This document shows, in pieces, positions 7,902 through 13,849 of a stretch of 43,899 nucleotides of DNA (position 1 is the stretch's first letter; each line of letters begins with the position of its first letter). The translations under genes and the position numbers were made by a program. Below the pieces are notes generated by a model, which saw nothing but the letters and a program-made list of their open reading frames with translations, did no database searches and was not told the DNA's origin. Origin of the DNA: Bacteroidaceae bacterium (GTDB lineage: Bacteria; Bacteroidota; Bacteroidia; Bacteroidales; Bacteroidaceae); NCBI GenBank assembly GCA_017617635.1, contig JAFZVW010000016.1, forward strand, positions 1 to 43,899, written 5' to 3'.

Positions 7902-9108
7902 TTATAATATTTTTTGGTAATTGTTCACTTATATGCTGATGACAAGCCATCTCCAAGGTGTACATCCTGCCTATGCAGTAGTTGCTGTGCCGACAGCCGC
8001 AACGATGATGCGGATCTTTCTTCAGACGGTTCACGAAATCAGGTTCGTTCAGCAAACTGCGTGCCATCTGCACCGCCTCGAACCCGTGACCAAGCACCTC
8101 GTTTATCTTGTCGCCGGCAACCAGGCCGCCCACGTAGATGAACTTCATGTCAGGCAGGGCTTCGCGGAACTTGAGCGCATCCTGCAGGAAGAAAGCCTCC
8201 TCGTACGGGACAGGCTTTGTCATGATGTTGCGAACGATTGGCTTGAACGAACGGATGCAGTACTTGAGCCAGGGCTTGTCCATATATTGCGTCATCGTTT
8301 CCAGAGGCAGTTCGCCACGCATCACATACATGGGTGTAGCACTAACCAAACCGCCGCTCAGCACTATGGCATGCACGCCCAGTTCCTGCAGGCGACGGGC
8401 AACGGGGATGCTGTGCTCTTCCAACGAGACACCGTTCTTCAATCCGTCGCGCATATTCATCTTGCACACGACGGCCATATCGTCCTTGGCAGCCTTCATA
8501 ACCTCCTCGATACAGAGTGTCATGAAACGCATACGGTTCTCCAACGAGCCTCCGTATTCGTCCTTGCGATGGTTGAAGTATGGATTCAGGAACTGGTCAA
8601 TCAGATAGCCGTGACCGCAATGGATTTCCACCTCGTCAAAACCTGCCTCTCGGGCCATGTTGACGGCATCACCGAACTTCTTAGCCAACACCGGCAGCTC
8701 CTCCTTGCGCAAGCCACGCACTATTGTGGGGCTGTACAGGTTGAATCCCGTACTTGCGCTCACGGGAATACAGCCGCAGATATTCTTGTGGCTCATATTA
8801 CCGCAATGTCCCAGCTGTATGCCTGCAGCTGCACCTTCCTTGTGAATACCATCCGTCAGGCGGCGAAGCCCCGGAACAATCTCAGGCTTCATCACCAGCT
8901 GGCGGTCGAAACTCAATCCGCTATCAGTCACAGCAGCGTATGCAACGGTAGTCATACCCATACCGCCACGGGCAACACTCGTATGGTAGTCATACAGCAT
9001 CTGGCTGGGTTCATGCCCCGGGCACATGCTCTCGAAAGCCGCACTCCTTATCGTACGGTTCCTCAACGTCAGCGGCCCTATGTGAGCCTCCTCGAAAATC
9101 TTGTTCAT
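7858..9108 (-). CDS. Old Yellow Enzyme-type FMN reductase, candidate 3-oxosteroid reductase
   Basis: A 416-residue TIM-barrel flavoprotein of the NADH:flavin oxidoreductase/OYE family. Features: the N-terminal LTLRNRTIRSAAFE, GIQLGHCGN near residue 97, the FMN/substrate-binding EVEIHCGHGYLIDQFLNPYFNHRKDEYGG region near 168-195 with SLENRMRF, the barrel end FIYVGGLVAGD and ALxMAR-like QMARSLL, and a Cys-rich segment (CGCRHSNYCIGRMYT) like that of the 2,4-dienoyl-CoA reductase/BaiCD/BaiH branch. It lacks the C-terminal FAD/NAD domain of those larger enzymes. It should reduce an activated C=C bond. Lying between a 5-alpha-reductase and an SDR it may be the 5-beta- or another ring-A/B enone reductase of a steroid or bile-acid unit; this is inference. 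Its last codons and stop (SCPL, TAA) fall in a palindromic repeat, and the SDR start lies within its 3' end. Confidence 0.85.
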   Translation of the reverse strand: MNKIFEEAHIGPLTLRNRTIRSAAFESMCPGHEPSQMLYDYHTSVARGGMGMTTVAYAAVTDSGLSFDRQLVMKPEIVPGLRRLTDGIHKEGAAAGIQLGHCGNMSHKNICGCIPVSASTGFNLYSPTIVRGLRKEELPVLAKKFGDAVNMAREAGFDEVEIHCGHGYLIDQFLNPYFNHRKDEYGGSLENRMRFMTLCIEEVMKAAKDDMAVVCKMNMRDGLKNGVSLEEHSIPVARRLQELGVHAIVLSGGLVSATPMYVMRGELPLETMTQYMDKPWLKYCIRSFKPIVRNIMTKPVPYEEAFFLQDALKFREALPDMKFIYVGGLVAGDKINEVLGHGFEAVQMARSLLNEPDFVNRLKKDPHHRCGCRHSNYCIGRMYTLEMACHQHISEQLPKNIINEIERIEREQSCPL

Positions 9109-9127
9109 TAATTAAATTAATTATTCG

Positions 9128-9192
9128 GCCCCTACCAAACCTCTCCCAGGGAAGGCTTCTATCTCTCCCCCTCGGGGGAGACGGAGGGGGGC
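9128..9192 (+). repeat. GC-rich palindromic element, copy B (intergenic, reaches the stop of the 5-alpha-reductase gene)
   Basis: A 65-bp copy with the same layout as copy A but in the other orientation: outer GCCCCTACC...GGAGGGGGGC, a worn hairpin CCTCTCCCAGGGAAGG (9140-9155) and a perfect hairpin CTCCCCCTCGGGGGAG (9165-9180). Its last C is also the first base (complement of G) of the TAG stop of the 5-alpha-reductase gene at 9192-9194. It lies between that gene and the OYE gene and could form a strong RNA structure in the operon transcript. Confidence 0.85.
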
Positions 9193-9962
9193 TAGTATAT
9201 ATATGGTATTATCCTTTTCCGTCCGGCAAGAGCATCCTGACCGAACTCTTCCCTGTACTTTTTATATATCGAATGCGCGCGAGGCACCAGGTTAGCAGCC
9301 GTCCACCACACAAACACCCACGCAGCAGGCGAACCTGCAACGATGGCAAAGCCCGTCCACTCGATGATTTCACCCAGATAGTTGGCCGAGGTCACATAGC
9401 GGTACATACCCTTCCCGGGCAGATAGTGGCGCGTATCCCCAGGCTTGCGAAGATGGCGGATTACATAATCCGAATGCAGGTTTATGGCCATTCCGGCAAA
9501 GAATACCACCAATCCTATAGCCGGCGTGCTGTGCGTGAAATACTTCCAACCCTCCTGATAAGCCTCCACAGGGAACCAGAAAAGCGCCCCGCCCTGCATG
9601 ATGCCGTTGATGATGTTGAACGTCACCCCCGACAGCATGATTGCTACAGGCATCCTGCTATGTCCCGACATCAGCAGCGGGAAAATGAAACTGCGCTGGA
9701 AATAATGCAGCAGGAACAATCCCAGCAGCACCACCTGCGGAGCAACCGTCGGACAGCCCTTTGCATACCATATACCCAGCATCATCAGGAATGCCGGAGC
9801 CTCCATCAGCACCCAGGCGACCTTGTTGTCAATACTCCATCCCCACTGCCTGGTGCGGAACTGACCATACCCTGCCGTAATGAAATACAGACAGACGAAT
9901 ACCACAACACCCAAACCCGTCATGGTATATATCAAACCGTTGAAAAAATCCATACAATTCAT
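9192..9962 (-). CDS. Steroid 5-alpha-reductase family protein (3-oxo-5-alpha-steroid 4-dehydrogenase type)
   Basis: A 256-residue integral membrane protein, the usual length of SRD5A enzymes, which reduce the delta-4 bond of 3-oxosteroids with NADPH. The match is across the chain: MEAP near 53-56 (Glu54 at the place of the catalytic Glu of SRD5A2), LLHYFQRSFIFPLLMSG at 84-100 (Tyr87 at the place of the catalytic Tyr91), GMAINLHSDYVIRHLRKPG at 157-175, GMYRYVTSANYLGEIIEWTG at 185-204 and the end RKRIIPYIY. It opens a minus-strand unit with an OYE-type reductase and an SDR. A -7 box at 9985-9992 gives a very short leader before the ATG at 9962; an alternative ATG lies three codons in. Family call is very firm; whether the substrate is a bile acid, steroid hormone or other enone is inferred. 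Confidence 0.9.
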   Translation of the reverse strand: MNCMDFFNGLIYTMTGLGVVVFVCLYFITAGYGQFRTRQWGWSIDNKVAWVLMEAPAFLMMLGIWYAKGCPTVAPQVVLLGLFLLHYFQRSFIFPLLMSGHSRMPVAIMLSGVTFNIINGIMQGGALFWFPVEAYQEGWKYFTHSTPAIGLVVFFAGMAINLHSDYVIRHLRKPGDTRHYLPGKGMYRYVTSANYLGEIIEWTGFAIVAGSPAAWVFVWWTAANLVPRAHSIYKKYREEFGQDALAGRKRIIPYIY

Positions 9963-9984
9963 AAGACGCTCTCCATCTTGATGG

Positions 9985-10017
9985 CAAAATTACAAAAAAA
10001 CTGCCATTATCCCCAAG
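9985..10017 (-). promoter_or_regulatory. Promoter of the 5-alpha-reductase operon
   Basis: On the minus strand TAATTTTG (9985-9992) fits TAnnTTTG and CTTG (10014-10017) lies 21 bp upstream. Transcription would begin near 9978, about 16 bases before the ATG at 9962. It overlaps, in the opposite direction, the region holding the promoter of the SIMPL-domain gene. Confidence 0.6.
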
Positions 10018-10035
10018 CAATTACGGATATTTCTG

Positions 10036-10043
10036 TATATTTG
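10036..10043 (+). promoter_or_regulatory. -7 box of the SIMPL-domain gene
   Basis: TATATTTG fits TAnnTTTG and lies 29 bp before the ATG at 10073. I see no good TTTG at the -33 distance, so only the -7 part is supported. Confidence 0.5.
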
Positions 10044-10072
10044 AATTCCGAAAACCCGAAATTGAAAAGACT

Positions 10073-10765
10073 ATGAAAGAGAATCGTTTAATAGCAGCTG
10101 CTATAATAGCTGTTGGTATCATTTGCCTGGGGTGGTTCGTAAAGGCCGGCATAGACAACTTCGCCAACAAGGACCGCCATGTGACGGTAAAGGGACTGGC
10201 CGAGCGCGAAGTGCCTGCGGACAAGGTGACATGGAGCATCGGCACGAAGGTGACGGGAAACGACCTGCCAATGCTCTACGAAAGCATTAACCTGCAGACG
10301 GACAAGATCAAGAAGTTCCTGAAACTGAACGGACTTGACGAGAAGGAAATCACCGTCAACCCGCCAACCATCAACGACCTTGAGGCACGCGAGTGGGGCG
10401 AGAACAACAAGAGCTTCCGCTACATCGTCTCAACAACCATCACGGTGGCCACAGGTAAGGTGGACGAGGTGAACAAGGCCATCTTCCGTCAGGCAGAGCT
10501 CCTGAAACAAGGTGTAGCCATCGACAACAGCAATGCACAGTACGAGTATGCCTCGTTCCAGCAAATGAAGCCCGAGATGATGGCCGAGGCAATCAAGAAC
10601 GCACAGAAGACGGCGGAACAGTTTGCCGAGGCAAGCAACGCACGCCTGGGTGATATCCAGACAGCCGGCCAGGGACAGTTCGAAATTGACAACCGCGACG
10701 AAAACACACCCTACATCAAGAAACTGCGCGTAGTAACCACCATCACCTATTCGTTGAAGGAATAA
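10073..10765 (+). CDS. SIMPL-domain (DUF541) protein, membrane-anchored
   Basis: A 230-residue protein with one N-terminal membrane segment (about residues 7-25, [17 protein letters not shown]) and then a SIMPL/DUF541 domain facing the periplasm, shown by [39 protein letters not shown] and the closing [15 protein letters not shown]. Proteins of this family are periplasmic or surface-associated oligomers with poorly defined roles, some linked to oxidative or envelope stress. It is transcribed away from the 5-alpha-reductase gene, from a -7 box at 10036. A fragment of a broken gene begins just after its stop. No catalytic function can be assigned. Confidence 0.85.
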   Translation: MKENRLIAAAIIAVGIICLGWFVKAGIDNFANKDRHVTVKGLAEREVPADKVTWSIGTKVTGNDLPMLYESINLQTDKIKKFLKLNGLDEKEITVNPPTINDLEAREWGENNKSFRYIVSTTITVATGKVDEVNKAIFRQAELLKQGVAIDNSNAQYEYASFQQMKPEMMAEAIKNAQKTAEQFAEASNARLGDIQTAGQGQFEIDNRDENTPYIKKLRVVTTITYSLKE

Positions 10766-10771
10766 ATCCTC

Positions 10772-10857
10772 TCGCCTCCGACCCTTCAACCGGCATCATA
10801 AGCCAAGGCCGCAAAAGCAGCAAGCTGTACCTCCTGGCTGATGCAGAAACTGCTTAG
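10772..10857 (+). pseudogene. 3'-end fragment of a winged-helix-type gene (copy 1)
   Basis: In frame, this stretch reads ...SDPSTGIISQGRKSSKLYLLADAETA and a TAG stop at 10855-10857, with no start of its own. Bases 10772-10842 match 18501-18571 with five differences in 71, including a 40-base identical core. The text resembles the C-terminal winged helix of Fic or AlbA/Schlafen-type regulators, where TAxRxL and a GRxxKY.L strand occur; this family hint is weak. It marks the left edge of the AT-rich accessory block. Confidence 0.6.
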
Positions 10858-10911
10858 TACCCCCACAAGCTACAGAACACCTGCCCCTGTACGAGATATT
10901 AACAAAGAAAA

Positions 10912-11412
10912 ATGGAAGAAATTAAAATTTATAATTCAGCCTGGCGGGGTCTACTATTACACCTGGGATGTCTTGTCTGCTGCGCTATAAGTGTATTCTT
11001 GATTTATCATCCTGAGAATATATTCCATTTGATCATAGGATGGGTAGGAGTCGTATTTTTCGTATTCGGATATATAATTATACTCTTAGACATAGTAATA
11101 CAGTTAGCTACCGGACAGCCTTTCATGACAATTACAGATAAAGATATCATATTACACGGAAGGAAACAGACGGTGATTAAATTTGCTGATGTTGAATCGT
11201 TTAGTGTTGTCAAAATGAATAAGCAAAAATTTATAGTCATCCACTACAAACCGAATGTGGAAAGGACGAAGATGGATAAAGCTGGAACATTTGGCCGTTT
11301 TATCCGTTCCATAAACTATATGTTGGTAGGCGGACAGGAAACCATCTCCACTATAGGAACTAGTATGGATACGCAAGAACTGTGTAACATGCTTAACGAG
11401 CGGCTGAAATAG
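10912..11412 (+). CDS. STM3941-like small membrane protein
   Basis: A 166-residue protein with two close membrane segments (about residues 12-31 and 38-63) and a soluble C-terminal part (about 70-166: FMTITDKDIILHGRKQTVIKFADVESF...) with the strand pattern of a bacterial PH-like domain. This arrangement is that of the STM3941 family of uncharacterised membrane proteins. The ATG follows the purine-rich AACAAAGAAAA. It is the first gene of the AT-rich block, is alone on the plus strand there and converges on the lipoprotein gene pair. No function is known for the family, and none is suggested by the context. Confidence 0.65.
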   Translation: MEEIKIYNSAWRGLLLHLGCLVCCAISVFLIYHPENIFHLIIGWVGVVFFVFGYIIILLDIVIQLATGQPFMTITDKDIILHGRKQTVIKFADVESFSVVKMNKQKFIVIHYKPNVERTKMDKAGTFGRFIRSINYMLVGGQETISTIGTSMDTQELCNMLNERLK

Positions 11413-11476
11413 TCCTCCCTACCCTACAAGTCATTAACTTATAGTTGATGAATTAGGACAACAAAAAATATTTTTT

Positions 11477-11499
11477 TTATATTTACTTTATAAATATAA
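11477..11499. terminator. AT-only inverted repeat between convergent genes
   Basis: TTATATTTA (11477-11485) and TAAATATAA (11491-11499) form a 9-bp stem with a CTTTA loop. A run of eight T lies just before it at 11471-11478. It sits in the 167-bp gap between two convergent genes; an all-AT stem is weak, so the terminator role is tentative. Confidence 0.3.
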
Positions 11500-11579
11500 C
11501 TGTGCCACCCTCTTCTGAATGAACACGGCGCAAATGTACTAAAGTGCATTCTCCATTAAATGAAAAGAACAAATATTAA

Positions 11580-12308
11580 TCACTTGATTTCTTTATAATC
11601 TGGGGTAAGAAGAGTATCCTTGATAATAGCGTTCACACCTTGCGTTTCATATTTTATCCTTACTAACCCCTTTTTCCCTGAAGGAGTCGCAATCTCGTAT
11701 CCGCTTCCCCGTAGAAGATATCCTGTTTCAAACAACCCACCACCATATTTATCTTTCGTTTCTGTGTTGGGATTAATCAGATATTTCCATTTTCCATCTT
11801 TAAAAGTGAAGATAAAATATCCTCTCCATTGTGACGTTCGCCATACATACAGATATCCGACCTCGCAAGTTCCATTCCCATCCAAATCGCCTTCGTTAAC
11901 CAGTCGTGGAGCGAGCAATGCACATCCAAACAACTCTACCCGTCCCAAGGCAGGATTGGTTGAAGTAAGATAGTATTTCACCAACTCATCATCCATCTCA
12001 TGATCAAGATGCTCTTCCTCGTCATAACCCTTGCTTAAGTTACATTTGCAGTCAACCACTCTTTCTACATATAATGTATCGATGCCGATTCCAGTGAAAT
12101 TGCCAATGATGCTGTCTTTTTCCTCATGTCCCTTTACCGAATTGATGTAGAGGGTGTCATTAGATGCGAATATTAGTAGCCTACTACCAATGTCGGTACT
12201 ATTATACTCATCGTTCTTTTCCTGTTTTTCCAATGAGTTCTCATTATTCTGCACTTTGTTATGGCAACTAGCTAACAGAATTGCACAGATTAATAATATC
12301 TTCTTCAT
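11580..12308 (-). CDS. Putative lipoprotein with EF-hand-like loop (paralogue 1)
   Basis: A 242-residue protein with a lipoprotein signal peptide ending in LLASC (lipid-attached Cys15), so it is probably anchored in the outer or inner membrane facing the periplasm. The mature part carries the acidic loop VNEGDLDGNGTCEVGYL near residue 137, with the DxDGNG spacing of calcium-binding EF-hand or FG-GAP loops, and then the strand pattern WRGYFIFTFKDGKWKYLINP. The next gene upstream (12312-12962) encodes a protein with the same plan, only 3 bp away, so the pair is a tandem duplication in one operon. I recognise no characterised family and assign no function. Confidence 0.7.
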   Translation of the reverse strand: MKKILLICAILLASCHNKVQNNENSLEKQEKNDEYNSTDIGSRLLIFASNDTLYINSVKGHEEKDSIIGNFTGIGIDTLYVERVVDCKCNLSKGYDEEEHLDHEMDDELVKYYLTSTNPALGRVELFGCALLAPRLVNEGDLDGNGTCEVGYLYVWRTSQWRGYFIFTFKDGKWKYLINPNTETKDKYGGGLFETGYLLRGSGYEIATPSGKKGLVRIKYETQGVNAIIKDTLLTPDYKEIK

Positions 12309-12311
12309 GGT

Positions 12312-12962
12312 TTATTGCCTTTTAATTTTCATAAATGGGATACTATCGCATGAATTTACAGGTATGGGATTTACCTTAACAATAGTGTCTAATAACAAGG
12401 CGACATCATCAAACAAACTATAGTGAACCTGAACATAACTTTTCTTTTTTGTTGACTTTACTACATCCTGTCCTTGATTCAGGTCTTCATAAAAGTGTGT
12501 CCGATATAGGGTGATAGTAGGAATCAAGTACATCCACTTGCCATTTCTGTATGTATATACGCTATAGTCTTGCCAGTTCCCCATTTCCTGCTCTCTTCTT
12601 ATACCAATCTCTTCAGTTCCGTTTCCGTCCAAATCTCCCTCAGAAACTATAAATAGCATCAATGCATTATCAACGGTTAATGGAACCATTCTTCCACTCT
12701 TGTCACATAATTTCCATGACATACTATCCACATGTTCAACCAGTAGAGTATCAAGTCCTTTCCCTCTGAAATGGCCAAACACAGTATCTTTGTTTGTATA
12801 GTGAAAGCTATCTACTGGCTGTACAGTATCAGTTCTTTCAGAATATCTGTAGAATCCTTCTGTTGCATTCTGCACCTTTTCACGGCATCCAGACAAAGCT
12901 ATCACACACACTAAGCAGAGAGCCAATCTTTTTGACCACATCTTAAAAGAAGAGTTCTTCAT
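12312..12962 (-). CDS. Putative lipoprotein with EF-hand-like loop (paralogue 2)
   Basis: A 216-residue lipoprotein with signal peptide ending in IALSGC (Cys26). It shares the plan of its neighbour: a short text with FRGKGLDTLLVEHV against FTGIGIDTLYVERV, the loop VSEGDLDGNGTEEIGI near residue 108 and a YRNGKWMYLIP strand against FKDGKWKYLINP. The acidic DLDGNG loop suggests calcium binding. It is 3 bp from the next lipoprotein gene and 72 bp from the cyclase-like gene upstream on the same strand. The two copies have drifted far apart apart from these blocks. Function unknown. Confidence 0.7.
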   Translation of the reverse strand: MKNSSFKMWSKRLALCLVCVIALSGCREKVQNATEGFYRYSERTDTVQPVDSFHYTNKDTVFGHFRGKGLDTLLVEHVDSMSWKLCDKSGRMVPLTVDNALMLFIVSEGDLDGNGTEEIGIRREQEMGNWQDYSVYTYRNGKWMYLIPTITLYRTHFYEDLNQGQDVVKSTKKKSYVQVHYSLFDDVALLLDTIVKVNPIPVNSCDSIPFMKIKRQ

Positions 12963-13034
12963 TTGCTATATCTTATCATCATTTAAGTTTTCAACACTAT
13001 TTTTTCAAATTCATTCACTTTAATACCTAAAAAC

Positions 13035-13802
13035 TCATGTAAGTTCCATTTTCCATGGGTTGATTGATCCTATATAATTAGAGTTTATTACAAAAGGCAT
13101 AAACCCTTTTTCTTCAAACAACTTAAAGAATTTAGGAGTCCTTTCTTTATACCAGTTATATACTGCTACGTATTTGTTTCTGATTTTTTCACATGGACAT
13201 ATCTCTTTCATTTCTGCTATCTGTCTTAAAAACATCAAGTCCTCATCAATCCTATCAAAATCGTCAGTCTCCGTAATTATTTCTAACTCAACAGGCAATA
13301 TCCCTTTAGCTCTTTTATACAGGTTAATGTATGACTGACAGAGAAATATAAAATCATATTTCCCTCCCATATCCATCTTATCAAAGATAAGTATATCTTC
13401 GGAAACATCTTTACTAACAAACAAGCCAAATCCTAATAATTTATCTTCATCTTCGTAAGAATCTAACAAAGCTTTTCCCCAGTACGCTTGTATGTTCTCT
13501 AATTGTTTGAACTCAAACTCTCCATATGTTATCAGCCCCCTATAATATACATCAATTGATAACAATCTGTAAAACAATTGTTGAGCAAATTCAACCATAT
13601 AGGTTAAGTAATAATGGGTCGGTTTATCATTTTCTTTATTATACACTAGAATTGTATCTGAAAAGACAATCGTTTGAAAAGCATAATGTTTATAGACGCT
13701 CAACTCGTTTATTATATTAAATATTTGTGGTATCTTGGGCGATTGTTCATTAATCATCGAACTAAATCCTAATATATCTATGTATAATAACTCTCGTTTC
13801 AT
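13035..13802 (-). CDS. Hypothetical protein, nucleotide-cyclase-like fold suspected
   Basis: A 255-residue soluble protein without signal peptide or membrane segment. The opening LLYIDILGFSSM (Asp9) and the strand TIVFSDTILVYN (Asp49) resemble the two metal-binding aspartate regions of class III nucleotidyl cyclases (DIxGF and the later D strand), and the alternating pattern between them would fit that fold. The usual GD in the second strand is SD here, and I see no clear base-specifying residues, so catalysis is doubtful. A run of acidic and basic residues follows (VELEIITETDDFDRIDEDL). It is 47 bp downstream of the large LRR gene and upstream of the lipoprotein pair on the same strand. The ATG follows TTCAAAGAAAAC. 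Codon use is AT-rich, like the surrounding block. Confidence 0.55.
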   Translation of the reverse strand: MKRELLYIDILGFSSMINEQSPKIPQIFNIINELSVYKHYAFQTIVFSDTILVYNKENDKPTHYYLTYMVEFAQQLFYRLLSIDVYYRGLITYGEFEFKQLENIQAYWGKALLDSYEDEDKLLGFGLFVSKDVSEDILIFDKMDMGGKYDFIFLCQSYINLYKRAKGILPVELEIITETDDFDRIDEDLMFLRQIAEMKEICPCEKIRNKYVAVYNWYKERTPKFFKLFEEKGFMPFVINSNYIGSINPWKMELT

Positions 13803-13849
13803 GTTTTCTTTGAACTTTACTTACTTTTTTCTGATGCGGTAGGACACGA

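Noticed and set aside
7858-9108. BaiCD or BaiH, full-length bile-acid dienoyl reductase
   Set aside because: The protein ends soon after the TIM barrel and Cys motif, lacking the FAD/NAD(P) domain of those enzymes, so only family-level naming is given.
7921-9111. Open frame of 396 codons on the plus strand
   Set aside because: It is the shadow of the OYE-type reductase gene, which has recognisable flavin-binding motifs on the minus strand.
13035-13802. Pycsar-type phage defence cyclase
   Set aside because: The cyclase motifs are only partial and no neighbouring cyclic-nucleotide effector gene is seen; naming it so would go beyond the evidence.
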